Shown here in pieces: positions 7,999 through 17,310 of a stretch of DNA of 59,835 nucleotides. This DNA is from Solobacterium sp. (lineage in GTDB: Bacteria > Bacillota_I > Bacilli_A > Erysipelotrichales > Erysipelotrichaceae), in assembly GCA_017941735.1 (NCBI GenBank), contig JAGAVW010000022.1, positions 1 through 59,835 of the forward strand, read 5' to 3'. The position numbers and the translations under genes were made by a program. Position 1 is the first letter of the stretch, and each line of letters opens with the position of its first letter. A model generated the notes under the pieces. The model saw only the letters and a program-made list of their open reading frames with translations, was not told where the DNA came from and made no database searches.

Positions 7999-8463
7999 AT
8001 GGTGAAAGTTCTCTTTGTCTGCCACGGCAATGTTTGCCGTAGCCCAGCTGCTGAATTTGTTATGAAAAACCTTGTAGAAAAAGAAGGACTACAAGATTAT
8101 TTTGAAATTGCTTCTGCCGCAACTTCAAGAGAAGAGTTAGGGAATGGTGTATACCCTAATATGAAAGAGGTGCTTCATGCGCATGGGTTAAATACCTCTG
8201 GTAAATATGCGCGTCAAATGAATTACCAAGATTATGTATATTACGACTACTTAATTGGTATGGATGAAGAGAACCGCTATTATATGGAGCGAATCTGTCA
8301 GGGCGATGAAATGCATAAGATTTCATTGCTGTTAGATTATTCGGATTATCCTAGAGAATTATCGGATCCTTGGTATAGTCGCGAATTTGAGAAGGCTTAT
8401 CAAGAAGTGGTAGAAGGATGTACAGGCTTGTTAAACTATTTAAAGAAAAAGGGAATAGAATAA
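7999..8463 (+). CDS. Low-molecular-weight protein-tyrosine phosphatase
   Basis: A 154-residue enzyme of the LMW-PTP family, the usual length. The phosphate-binding CX5R loop near the start is Cys8-HGNVC-Arg14-Ser15, and the general acid is Asp123 in SDPWY. In bacteria these enzymes dephosphorylate tyrosine or arginine on proteins, often in envelope polysaccharide or stress control. It is the first chromosomal gene after the integrated element, preceded by TAAGGAGCG, so its native promoter may have been displaced or supplied by the element. The following kinase gene starts directly after its stop. Confidence 0.92.
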   Translation: MVKVLFVCHGNVCRSPAAEFVMKNLVEKEGLQDYFEIASAATSREELGNGVYPNMKEVLHAHGLNTSGKYARQMNYQDYVYYDYLIGMDEENRYYMERICQGDEMHKISLLLDYSDYPRELSDPWYSREFEKAYQEVVEGCTGLLNYLKKKGIE

Positions 8464-9069
8464 ATGGCATATTTTGAATCTTTAGAAGAAGCCTATCCCT
8501 TGATTTTGCATAAAATTAAAGAAAAAAGTAGGCATAAACAACCAATTCTAGTGGCCATTGATGGGCGTTGTGGTTCTGGAAAATCGACTTTAGCAAGTAA
8601 ACTACAAGCGGATTTACAGTGTGCACTATTGCATATGGATGATTTCTTCTTACAGGAATACCAACGCACAGAAGCGCGCTATCAAGAACCAGGTGGGAAT
8701 GTGGATTATGAGCGCGTAGAAGAGGTGTTAAAAGCATATATAAAGAATGGAAGTTGCACCTATCAAGTCTTTGATTGTGAAATATGGGCGCTTGGGGAAA
8801 CAAAGACGTTAGCCTCAAGTCCAATTCTGATCGTAGAAGGTTCCTATAGTTGTCGTCCTAATTTAAGCAAATATATGGATTATAAAATATTCATGCATGT
8901 AAATCCAGAAGTCCAAATTGCACGCATCAAAAAGCGTAATGGGGAAAAGAAGCTGGTGGATTTTAAAGAACGCTGGATTCCTTTAGAAGAGAAATATTTT
9001 ACGACTTTTCACATAGAGAAGATATGTGATGATATGATAGATACATCCAAAGGGGGAGCAGATTCATGA
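8464..9069 (+). CDS. Uridine-kinase-like P-loop kinase
   Basis: A 201-residue P-loop protein with Walker A GRCGSGKST at about 34-42 and HMDDFFL shortly after, as in uridine kinase and phosphoribulokinase-type enzymes. A later conserved core reads ILIVEGSYSCRP. It probably phosphorylates a nucleoside or a related small molecule in the cytoplasm; the family contains many members with untested substrates. It starts right after the phosphatase stop and overlaps the LarC-like gene by four bases, so the three are co-transcribed. Confidence 0.75.
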   Translation: MAYFESLEEAYPLILHKIKEKSRHKQPILVAIDGRCGSGKSTLASKLQADLQCALLHMDDFFLQEYQRTEARYQEPGGNVDYERVEEVLKAYIKNGSCTYQVFDCEIWALGETKTLASSPILIVEGSYSCRPNLSKYMDYKIFMHVNPEVQIARIKKRNGEKKLVDFKERWIPLEEKYFTTFHIEKICDDMIDTSKGGADS

Positions 9070-10025
9070 AAACGTTGTATTTAGATTGCAGCTCAGGAAT
9101 GGATGAGTATGCATTGTTAAAAATTTTAGCAGATTATATACAACCCAAAAAAGAGGTCTTACCAATCCTAAATGAGACCTTTAAGGTGGTTGGTAGCCAA
9201 GATAATATTGATACTTGGATTGATTCATTGAATGTGAGTGGGTTTATCAAAATGGATATGCATTCCATTGCCCGTTCTTTAAAAGAAGTAAACATTACTT
9301 TAGAGCCAAAGAATTGGGTTTTATTGGGGAGTATTGTTTACTTATTTGAAGAAGCAAATTTTGAACAAGTCTTAGCAAGTACAGTAGGGGTATTATCTGG
9401 CACAGAATATACGACCGCTAAGTTACTAGAAGGGGCGAAGATTCGCTTATCTTATGATGGCAAAGGCTGTTCTTATTTAGGAGCAGCGATTTTGAAACAT
9501 TATGTGGATGAATTTGGGGATATGCCTACCATGATGCTAGAAAGAGCGCTTGATGCAGAAACATTAGGACAAGTGCCTGTTTGTGGATATGTCGGGGAAT
9601 TAGAAGAAACTGTATCGATGAGTGAACTCGTTTGTAATATTGATGATATGACACCAGAAGAGCTCGCAAATGTGGAAGCATTGCTTTATGAAAATGGAGC
9701 ATATGATGTCTATATCACCAACATTCATATGAAAAAGAATCGTCCTGGACAAATGCTTACCTGCATGTGCGCAAGTAAAGAACGCGCAAAATTTGTCGAA
9801 CTCATCTTCCAAAACACGACAACCTTAGGAATGCGGGAATATACCTCCAAGCGTTATTGGCTTGAACCAAAAGTGGAAGAAGTCGATACACCGTTTGGGA
9901 AAATCCATGCGAAAGTTGCAAAGGGATTTGGAACGGAACGCTATAAATATGAATTTGATGAGCTCGCTGAAATCGCACGACGTGAAAACTTACCACTCAC
10001 GGAAATTAAGAAACAATTAAAATAA
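9066..10025 (+). CDS. LarC-like nickel-insertion protein, N-terminal part degenerate
   Basis: A 319-residue protein. The second half (from about residue 187) matches the LarC2 domain: VCNIDDMTPEELANVEALL, MKKNRPGQMLTCMC, and TTLGMREYTSKR. LarC inserts nickel into the pincer cofactor used by lactate racemase and relatives. The first half keeps the start YLDCSSG but lacks the His-rich stretch and the usual GAAGDM and HFHE motifs, and the protein is about 80 residues shorter than typical LarC. No larB, larE or larA lies in the window. It may be a variant or a paralogue with another role. Confidence 0.7.
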   Translation: MKTLYLDCSSGMDEYALLKILADYIQPKKEVLPILNETFKVVGSQDNIDTWIDSLNVSGFIKMDMHSIARSLKEVNITLEPKNWVLLGSIVYLFEEANFEQVLASTVGVLSGTEYTTAKLLEGAKIRLSYDGKGCSYLGAAILKHYVDEFGDMPTMMLERALDAETLGQVPVCGYVGELEETVSMSELVCNIDDMTPEELANVEALLYENGAYDVYITNIHMKKNRPGQMLTCMCASKERAKFVELIFQNTTTLGMREYTSKRYWLEPKVEEVDTPFGKIHAKVAKGFGTERYKYEFDELAEIARRENLPLTEIKKQLK

Positions 10026-11170
10026 TGGAGTTTTTTATGGAAGAATCAAGAATGACAGAAGAATATAAGAATTTAGGAATCCCAAAACTTGGTTTTGGAA
10101 TGATGCGCTTACCTAAAAAGGGCGAAGAATTTGATCACGAACAAATTTGTGCGATGGTAGATGCCTTTTTAGATGCGGGTATGACGTATTTTGATACGGC
10201 TTATGTTTATGAAGGCTCTGAAGAAGCGATGCGTAAAGCCCTCATTGAGCGTCATCCAAGAGAGAATTACTACATCGCATCCAAATTGAATGCGCACATG
10301 AAACAATTGGATGAAGAAAGTGCCAAGCAACAAATTTATACAAGCTTAGAACGCCTAGGCACAGACCATATCGATTTCTATTTATTGCATGCATTATCCC
10401 AAAAAAATGTCCATTATTATGATGATTATCATTTGTGGGATTATGTGCGTGAGTTAAAAGAAAAAGGACTCATTCGTCATTATGGCTTTTCTTTCCATGA
10501 CACCCCAGAATTCTTAGATGAATTATTAACGAAACATCCGGATGTAGAATTTGTACAATTACAAATTAATTATGCAGACTGGGAAAACCCAAGTGTGCAA
10601 TCACGGGAATGTTATAGGGTAGCAAGAGAACATGGCAAGCGGATTGTCGTCATGGAACCAGTTAAAGGAGGCACCTTAGCCAATCCTCCAGAAGTGGTGC
10701 AAGAAATCTTTAGAAAAGCAAACCCCTATGCCTCCAATGCTTCCTGGGCGGTGCGCTTTGTGGCAAGTTTAGATGGCATCATCACGGTATTAAGTGGAAT
10801 GAGCACCCTTGAACAAATGAAAGACAATCTTTCCTACATGCAACACTTTACGCCAATGGATTGGGAAGAAATGGAAGTGATCAAACATGCCCAAGAAGCA
10901 CTCCATGCGATTCCTAAAATTGAGTGTACAAGCTGTCACTACTGCACGCCAAATTGCCCAATGAATATTCCAATTCCAAATATCTTTGCGGCAATGAACC
11001 GAAAACTTGTCTATAACGATGCAGCAGGGGCAAAAAACAGTTATGAATTTAATACAAATGATAAAGGGAAAGCTTCGGATTGTATCCAATGTGGAGCCTG
11101 CGAAGCACAGTGCCCACAACATCTTGACATCCGTGCTTTATTAGAAGGATGTGTCGAAGCATTTGAATAA
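10025..11170 (+). CDS. Aldo/keto reductase with C-terminal 4Fe-4S domain
   Basis: A 381-residue protein. Residues 15-290 form an aldo/keto reductase barrel with the tetrad Asp57, Tyr62, Lys87 and His122. The C-terminus carries two ferredoxin-type clusters of cysteines, CTSCHYCTPNC and CIQCGACEAQC. This fused form is common in anaerobic Firmicutes and is thought to reduce carbonyl compounds with electrons passed through the iron-sulfur centres; the physiological substrate is not known. The ATG overlaps the stop of the LarC-like gene (TAATG). A strong terminator follows, closing the four-gene operon. Confidence 0.9.
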   Translation: MEFFMEESRMTEEYKNLGIPKLGFGMMRLPKKGEEFDHEQICAMVDAFLDAGMTYFDTAYVYEGSEEAMRKALIERHPRENYYIASKLNAHMKQLDEESAKQQIYTSLERLGTDHIDFYLLHALSQKNVHYYDDYHLWDYVRELKEKGLIRHYGFSFHDTPEFLDELLTKHPDVEFVQLQINYADWENPSVQSRECYRVAREHGKRIVVMEPVKGGTLANPPEVVQEIFRKANPYASNASWAVRFVASLDGIITVLSGMSTLEQMKDNLSYMQHFTPMDWEEMEVIKHAQEALHAIPKIECTSCHYCTPNCPMNIPIPNIFAAMNRKLVYNDAAGAKNSYEFNTNDKGKASDCIQCGACEAQCPQHLDIRALLEGCVEAFE

Positions 11171-11173
11171 GCT

Positions 11174-11200
11174 AAGGTACTCGCAAGAGTACCTTTGTTA
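11174..11200 (+). terminator. Terminator with GCAA tetraloop
   Basis: AAGGTACTC and GAGTACCTT form a perfect nine-pair stem closed by GCAA, followed by TGTTAT. It ends the upstream operon and touches the sbcD -10 box. Confidence 0.8.
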
Positions 11201-11206
11201 TATAAT
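11201..11206 (+). promoter_or_regulatory. sbcD -10 box, giving a leaderless start
   Basis: A perfect TATAAT ends six bases before the sbcD ATG, and no ribosome-binding site precedes it. No -35 is visible because the upstream terminator stem occupies that position. Confidence 0.6.
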
Positions 11207-11212
11207 TTTTCT

Positions 11213-12352
11213 ATGAAGTTTGCGCATATATCCGATTTACATTTAGGAATATCCTTATTAAATCACTCCATGATGGAGGATCAAACCTATATCCTTAACG
11301 AAATCCTTACCATTTTAAAAGAAGAACAGGTGGAAGCTCTTTTCATTGCGGGAGATGTATATGATCGTGGGGTGCCAAGTGTGGAAGCGGTTAATGCGCT
11401 AAATGATTTTTTAACATCTTTAGCACAATCCAACATCCATGTATATATGATTGCGGGAAACCACGATTCCCCAAGTCGCCTTGCGTTTGGGAGTCGCTTA
11501 CTTGCGCAAGTGAATATTCATATTGTCGGTAGTTATGAAGGGGCGCTAGCCCATTTTATAGAAGAAGATTCTTATGGTGAAATCCATATTTATGGTTTGC
11601 CATTTGTAAGACCTGCTTATATCAATCGCTATATTGAAAAAGAAGAAGAGAAAGTGACTTCTTATCAAGAAGCAATTCAAAAAGTGATTACAGAGGCAAA
11701 TATCGATTGGTCGAAACGAAATCTTATTCTCGCACACCAATTTGTGATTGGTGCGCACTTAGATACAGAGGGAAGCGAAGAAATCATGGTTGGTGGCGTT
11801 GATCAAATCGATGCGAATCTATTTCAAGCGTTTGACTATACCGCCTTAGGACACATTCATCGCCCTCAAAAAGTAAAACAAGATAATATCCGCTATTCTG
11901 GAACCCCACTTGCTTATAGCTTTGCGGAAAAAGAACAAATTAAATCCATCCCAATCATTACCATACAAGAAAAAGGGGATATGGATATCCAATATGTAGA
12001 ATTAAAACCATATCGAAAGATGGCGCATCTCGAAACATCGTTTAAAGAATTACTTGAAGAAAAGATGCGTAAACAATATGAAAAGGATTATTTGCATATA
12101 ACCTTAACGGACGCACAAGAAATTGAGCACGCCATTGTGACGCTTCGAAACTATTATCCATATTTATTGCGTCTTGATTACAAACAACAATCCCAAACAA
12201 CTTCGCCTCTCTACAACAAAGAGATTCATAAATCAAAACTGGAATTATTTGAAGACTTTTTTACCATGCGCAACCAAAAACAAATGTCTATGGAACAAAA
12301 AGCCTATGTACAAAATCTCATGGATACCCTTGAAAAGGAGAAGAATGTATGA
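11213..12352 (+). CDS. sbcD: SbcD, nuclease subunit of the SbcCD exonuclease
   Basis: A 379-residue calcineurin-type phosphoesterase with DLH at 8-10, GDVYDRG at about 47-53, GNHDSPSR at 82-89, and the later metal-binding histidines in ILAHQF and LGHIHRPQ. With SbcC it cleaves hairpins and protein-blocked DNA ends. The start MKFAHISDLHLG matches the family exactly; an in-frame TTG 18 bases upstream is rejected because it lies in the promoter. The gene overlaps sbcC by four bases. The -10 box sits right before the ATG, so the message is probably leaderless. Confidence 0.95.
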   Translation: MKFAHISDLHLGISLLNHSMMEDQTYILNEILTILKEEQVEALFIAGDVYDRGVPSVEAVNALNDFLTSLAQSNIHVYMIAGNHDSPSRLAFGSRLLAQVNIHIVGSYEGALAHFIEEDSYGEIHIYGLPFVRPAYINRYIEKEEEKVTSYQEAIQKVITEANIDWSKRNLILAHQFVIGAHLDTEGSEEIMVGGVDQIDANLFQAFDYTALGHIHRPQKVKQDNIRYSGTPLAYSFAEKEQIKSIPIITIQEKGDMDIQYVELKPYRKMAHLETSFKELLEEKMRKQYEKDYLHITLTDAQEIEHAIVTLRNYYPYLLRLDYKQQSQTTSPLYNKEIHKSKLELFEDFFTMRNQKQMSMEQKAYVQNLMDTLEKEKNV

Positions 12353-15147
12353 GGCCGATTCAATTAACCATGCAGGCATTTGGCCCATATAAAAACTCCG
12401 TTACAATCGATTTTGATGCGTTAAATCAAAGTGGAATGTATTTGATTTCGGGTGATACTGGGGCTGGTAAGACAACGATTTTTGATGCGATGATGTTTGC
12501 GCTTTATGGAGAGACAAGTGGCAAAGAGCGCCAAGCCCAAATGCTAAGAAGTCAATACGCAGATGCTTCCGTTGAAACACGTATTTCTTTTACGTTCCGT
12601 TATCGTGAAAAACTATATCGCATTGAGCGTAAACCCCAATATACCATCCAAAAACAATTAAAAGATGGCACCCTCAAAGAACAAAAGAAACTAGCAGATG
12701 CTATGCTTTATTATCCAGATGGAAGTGTTCTTGTGGGTACAAAAAATGTAAGTGAAGCAGTGGTTTCTTTAACTGGTTTAACTTATGAACAATTTTCGAT
12801 GATTGCGATGATTCCACAAGGGAAATTTGAAACTTTCTTACTCGCAGATACTAAAACGCGTAATGCGATATTCCGTGAATTATTTCATACGGAGTTCTAT
12901 AAATCCTTCCAGGAGCGCCTAAAAGAAGACACAAAACAAATGAGTACGCACTTACAGGTCTTACGCCAAGAAATGAATGCGTACGTCAATCAAATGGAAG
13001 TCGAGGAAAAAGATCTTAGAGAATTACTATCGATAGAAGAAGGGTATTTCGCTTCGGATTTTGATACGCGTTTCAAGAAATATCTTAAAGATGAAAAAAG
13101 CAAAGAGAAAAAACAAAAAGAAGAATTAAAACAACTCGATAAGTCTTTACAAGAACTTGTGCAAACCTTGACACAACTCGAGCAGAATCAAAAGTGGTTA
13201 AAAGAGAAAAAGGAAGCAGAAGAAGCATTAAAAAACGAAGAAAAAGAATTTGAAAAAGCAAAGCACACCATTGCGAAATGGGAAAAGGAAGGTAGACAAG
13301 AAAAACTACAAGAAGCACGCATTACATTGCGTAAGTTAGAAGAAGAATTACCTACCTATGAAAAGTTAGCTTCCTTAAAAGAAGAAATCGAAACAAAACA
13401 AATCGAAATTTCGGATTTAAAAGAATCTTTTATAGACGCACAAAAGAAAAAGAAAGAACTTGAAAAACAAATCAAACAACTCAAAAAAGAAATTAATCGC
13501 CAAAAAGGAATGGAAGGCACATTAACAAAATTAGAAAAAGAAAAGGCTACGGTACGAGCACAAATCCTTGTCTTAAAAGATTTGAAAAAGCGTTACGTAG
13601 ATTATGATTCCTTACAAAAGAATATTGAAGAAAAAGAAGAAACCTTTAAGGAATTATTGGCTACTTCTCAAAAAGAGCACAACCTTTATCAAGATTACTT
13701 CGATGCCTATTTGATGGGGCAAGCTGGCATCTTAGCTTCTTCTTTAAAAGAAGAAGAGCCTTGTCCTGTTTGTGGTTCGATTCATCATCCGCGTTTAGCA
13801 AAAGTCACAAAAGAAGTGCCAAGCGAAGAAGCATTACACACACAAGAAACAAAAGCAAAAGAAATGGCAAAAAAAGCGCAAATGGCCTCAGGTGAAGTAG
13901 GCGCCTTAAAAAAACAAGAAAGCACCATGAAGAAAGAATTGAATGCGCTTCTTGAAAAAGAAAACCTCAAAACAAAAAAAGAAGTCGAAAAGAAATATGA
14001 CCAAAAAATAAAAGAAGAAGAGACCTTACTAGAACAGTATGCACAAGCGGAAAAGGATCTTGCGCAAAAAGAAAAAGATGAAACAAGTTATCAAGCTTGT
14101 ATCAAACAAGAAGAAAAGGTCGTTGCTTTGTTACATGAAAAAGAAAAGCAATTACTCATAGAAGAAGAAAAACAAAACCAACGCAAAGAACAAGCAAAAA
14201 CAATAAAAGAAACCTTGTCCTATGCTTCTATTGCTGTTGCCAAAAAGAAACAACAACAATTAAAAGAAAAGATTCTAGAACAGGAAGAAGAATCGCATTC
14301 TTTAGAAGAAGAAATCAAAGCACACCAAAATCAGATTGCGTCAATCAAAGGAAGACTGAGCCAAATTAGTGGCCAAATGAAAGAAAAACATACACCAAAT
14401 GAAATCGAAAATAAGATATCCAAAAATAGGACGTTAAAAGCGCAACTAGAAGAGAAACGCTCTAATTTGATGGAAGATCTTACTTTATTGCGCGCACATA
14501 TTGATAAGCATAGTGAATTACATCATTTACTAAATGAGAAAAAAGCACTTTATGAAAAAGATATGAAGCGTTATCAGTGGATGAATGAGCTCGCTTTGAC
14601 GGCAGATGCGGGTATCAAAGGGAAAGAAAAGGTGACCTTTGAAGATTATATTCAAATGGTTTATTTTGATCGCATCCTTGAAAAAGCAAACCAACGCTTA
14701 CTCGTTTTATCCAATGGCCTATACCAAATGGTGCGTGCTTCCAGCAGTAATCTACAAAGCCATAATGCCTTAGAAATTGATGTGATTGATTATTCGATTG
14801 GCGCAAAGCGCAGTGTGCGCACGTTATCAGGTGGAGAACTCTTTGAAGCTTCCTTAGCCTTAGCACTTGGCCTTTCTGATGAAGTCCAAAGTCGTATTGG
14901 GGCAATTGAAGTCGATACGATGTTTATTGATGAAGGTTTTGGCACATTAGATAAAGAAGCGTTAAATCTTGCGATACAAGTATTACAGCGTATTTCTGCA
15001 AGTGGAAAACAAATTGGCATTATCTCACATGTGGAAGAATTAAAGAGTAAGATCCCTTCTCAAATAGTGATTAAAAAAGGACAAGGCAATAAAGGAAGTT
15101 CAATTCGCATTCTGACCGAATACAACGATTCGACATTGCAGGATTAA
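12349..15147 (+). CDS. sbcC: SbcC, SMC-like ATPase subunit of the SbcCD exonuclease
   Basis: A 932-residue ATPase. Walker A GDTGAGKTT lies at about 35-43, and two very long Lys/Glu/Gln-rich coiled coils flank the zinc hook CPVC at 472-475. The signature LSGGELFEASLALALGL and Walker B VDTMFIDEGFGTLD are near the end. This is the full architecture of SbcC/Rad50, which tethers DNA and drives SbcD nuclease activity. It is translationally coupled to sbcD by a four-base overlap. It is slightly shorter than E. coli SbcC (1048 residues), as usual in Firmicutes. Confidence 0.95.
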   Translation: MRPIQLTMQAFGPYKNSVTIDFDALNQSGMYLISGDTGAGKTTIFDAMMFALYGETSGKERQAQMLRSQYADASVETRISFTFRYREKLYRIERKPQYTIQKQLKDGTLKEQKKLADAMLYYPDGSVLVGTKNVSEAVVSLTGLTYEQFSMIAMIPQGKFETFLLADTKTRNAIFRELFHTEFYKSFQERLKEDTKQMSTHLQVLRQEMNAYVNQMEVEEKDLRELLSIEEGYFASDFDTRFKKYLKDEKSKEKKQKEELKQLDKSLQELVQTLTQLEQNQKWLKEKKEAEEALKNEEKEFEKAKHTIAKWEKEGRQEKLQEARITLRKLEEELPTYEKLASLKEEIETKQIEISDLKESFIDAQKKKKELEKQIKQLKKEINRQKGMEGTLTKLEKEKATVRAQILVLKDLKKRYVDYDSLQKNIEEKEETFKELLATSQKEHNLYQDYFDAYLMGQAGILASSLKEEEPCPVCGSIHHPRLAKVTKEVPSEEALHTQETKAKEMAKKAQMASGEVGALKKQESTMKKELNALLEKENLKTKKEVEKKYDQKIKEEETLLEQYAQAEKDLAQKEKDETSYQACIKQEEKVVALLHEKEKQLLIEEEKQNQRKEQAKTIKETLSYASIAVAKKKQQQLKEKILEQEEESHSLEEEIKAHQNQIASIKGRLSQISGQMKEKHTPNEIENKISKNRTLKAQLEEKRSNLMEDLTLLRAHIDKHSELHHLLNEKKALYEKDMKRYQWMNELALTADAGIKGKEKVTFEDYIQMVYFDRILEKANQRLLVLSNGLYQMVRASSSNLQSHNALEIDVIDYSIGAKRSVRTLSGGELFEASLALALGLSDEVQSRIGAIEVDTMFIDEGFGTLDKEALNLAIQVLQRISASGKQIGIISHVEELKSKIPSQIVIKKGQGNKGSSIRILTEYNDSTLQD

Positions 15148-15187
15148 AGAAAACAAAATAAAATAAAAGGAAATTTGGAGTTTTTAT

Positions 15188-16579
15188 ATGGGGATTGAAA
15201 AGATTATTGAAGAAATCGATGCATTTGTGTGGGGACCAGTCACACTAATGTTACTCGTTGGAACTGGGGTTTATCTAACGGTTGCGACAAAGTTTTTACC
15301 ATGGCGCAATGTTGGCTATGCTTTAAAGAGTGTCATCAGTAAAAAAGCACGGGAGACAAAACGCGGAAAAGGGGATATTTCTGCTTTTTCAAGTTTGATG
15401 ACAGCTTCCGCTGCGACGATTGGTACGGGCAATATTATAGGGGTCGCAACGGCCATGTATGCGGGAGGACCTGGCGCCTTAGTGTGGATGTGGGTCTCAG
15501 CACTATTTGGATTAACCACCAAGTTTTCAGAATGTATGTTAGCGATTAAATATCGTATCGTGAATGAAAAAGGGGAAATGTCAGGTGGTCCAATGTATAC
15601 GATGGAGAGAGGCTTTAAGAATCAAAAATTAGGAAAGATTCTTGCGATCCTCTTTGCGGTATTTACGACGTTTGCTTCTTTTGGAATTGGGAATATGACC
15701 CAAGCCAATTCCATTTCGGGTGTGATGAATACTGCATTTGCACTCCCAGAAGTTTATACCGGGATTGTTTTAACAGCTTTAATTTTCATTATTGTCATTG
15801 GTGGAATTAAGAGTATTTCCAGAGTTTCTGATGTCATGGTACCTGTTATGGCGATTCTTTATATCATCATGGGACTTCTTGTGATTATTTTAAATATTAA
15901 AGGATTACCTGCTGGCTTATATCAAATCTTTGTGATGGCTGTAAACCCAAAAGCCATTGGTGGTGGCGTATTAGGTGCTATCACAGTATCAGTCATGAAC
16001 TCCATTCGTTATGGGGTCGCGCGGGGCTGTTTCTCGAATGAAGCAGGCCTTGGTTCCGCAGCGATTACCGCAGCCTCCGCAACCAGTGAAGATGCGGTTG
16101 AACAAGGTTATATCTTCATGATGGATACCTTCTTTGATACGATTATCATCTGTACGATTACCGGACTTGTGATTGCTTCAAGTGGTGTACTAGGCTCCTT
16201 AGGTGCTGATGGCTTACCACTAAAAGGTGTTGCGCTTATTACGGCCGCTTTTGAAACGGTATTAGGAGATATTGGAAAATATGTGGTTTCCATTGGAATT
16301 GGTTTATTTGCTTTTTCAACGATTATTGGTTGGGAATACCACGGTGAAAAAGCAGTGGAATACTTATTCCAAGGTACACGACCTGTGTTAATTTACCGTA
16401 TTCTCTATTCTTTAATTGTTTATATTGGTTGCGTCCAAGCACTCGATGTGATTTGGAATATATCGGATATCATGAATGCCTTGATGGCCATTCCAAACCT
16501 CATTTGTCTTTTGGTGATGAGTAAAGAAATCATTCAAGAAGTGAATCGTTTTCAAAAGATTATTGATCAATCGAAATAA
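15188..16579 (+). CDS. Alanine/glycine:sodium symporter (AgcS/AlsT family)
   Basis: A 463-residue membrane protein with about ten hydrophobic segments. It carries the family landmarks SAATIGTGNIIGVATAMYAGGPGALVWMW (in two pieces around 78-105), GPMYTMERG, and RGCFSNEAGLGSAAI near residue 280. Members import alanine, glycine or glutamine with sodium. A TTTGGAG site lies before the ATG. It has its own short upstream gap after sbcC and is followed by a HAD hydrolase gene that could be co-transcribed. Exact amino-acid preference is not visible. Confidence 0.92.
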   Translation: MGIEKIIEEIDAFVWGPVTLMLLVGTGVYLTVATKFLPWRNVGYALKSVISKKARETKRGKGDISAFSSLMTASAATIGTGNIIGVATAMYAGGPGALVWMWVSALFGLTTKFSECMLAIKYRIVNEKGEMSGGPMYTMERGFKNQKLGKILAILFAVFTTFASFGIGNMTQANSISGVMNTAFALPEVYTGIVLTALIFIIVIGGIKSISRVSDVMVPVMAILYIIMGLLVIILNIKGLPAGLYQIFVMAVNPKAIGGGVLGAITVSVMNSIRYGVARGCFSNEAGLGSAAITAASATSEDAVEQGYIFMMDTFFDTIIICTITGLVIASSGVLGSLGADGLPLKGVALITAAFETVLGDIGKYVVSIGIGLFAFSTIIGWEYHGEKAVEYLFQGTRPVLIYRILYSLIVYIGCVQALDVIWNISDIMNALMAIPNLICLLVMSKEIIQEVNRFQKIIDQSK

Positions 16580-16599
16580 AAGCAGTAAGGAGTTTCAAG

Positions 16600-17310
16600 A
16601 TGTTAGATGTGAAGTATGTATTATTTGACTTAGATGGCACCTTGTTGCCGATGGATCAAGAAGTCTTTGTGAAGGCTTATTTTGGTCGTTTATGTCAATA
16701 TATGGTTCCATATGGTTATGATCCAGAAAAATTGATTCAAGCTTTAAATAAAGGTTTAAAAGCAATGATTATCAATGATGGAAGTATGACCAATGAAGCG
16801 CGCTTTTGGGAGAGCTTTCGAAGTATTATCCCTTATAGTGACCAAGAATATGAACATATGATTGAATTCTATGAAACGGATTTTGCGGTTGTCAAAGATG
16901 CCGTTGGGTTTGAGGAAGACGCAAAACCTGTCATAGAAAAAATCAAAACACATTATCCTATGATTCTGGCGACGAATCCTTTATTCCCACGCATTGCGAC
17001 TTTAAAACGCATTGAATGGGCGGGATTAGATCCAAATGATTTTGAATATATTACTTCCTATGAGCCTATGCATTACTGTAAGCCAAATATAAAGTACTAC
17101 GAAGAATTATTGGAGATGTTAGAGATTGATCCAAAGGATTGTCTTATGGTAGGCAATGATGTAGAAGAAGATATGATTGTCGAAGAATTGGGTATGCGTA
17201 CCTTTTTGGTGGATACTTGTTTGATGAATCCAAACAATAGAGATTTATCAAAGTATCGAAAAGGGAAACTTAAGGATTTATTAACCTATTTAGAAATAGA
17301 GGATGCATGA
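16600..17310 (+). CDS. HAD-family hydrolase
   Basis: A 236-residue haloacid-dehalogenase-type phosphatase. Motif I is FDLDGTLLP with nucleophile Asp10 and acid/base Asp12; motif II is in ILATNPLFP; Lys and the acidic pair appear in KPNIKYYEE and MVGNDVEEDM. The cap is helical, as in phosphoglycolate-phosphatase-like members. Substrate is not predictable. TAAGGAG precedes the ATG, and the azlC gene overlaps its stop by four bases, suggesting one operon with the amino-acid exporter. Confidence 0.88.
   Translation: MLDVKYVLFDLDGTLLPMDQEVFVKAYFGRLCQYMVPYGYDPEKLIQALNKGLKAMIINDGSMTNEARFWESFRSIIPYSDQEYEHMIEFYETDFAVVKDAVGFEEDAKPVIEKIKTHYPMILATNPLFPRIATLKRIEWAGLDPNDFEYITSYEPMHYCKPNIKYYEELLEMLEIDPKDCLMVGNDVEEDMIVEELGMRTFLVDTCLMNPNNRDLSKYRKGKLKDLLTYLEIEDA

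Noticed and set aside
7820..8005. Open frame of 61 codons at the element end
   Set aside because: It lies across the integrase-site repeats, has no good ribosome-binding site and overlaps the phosphatase start.
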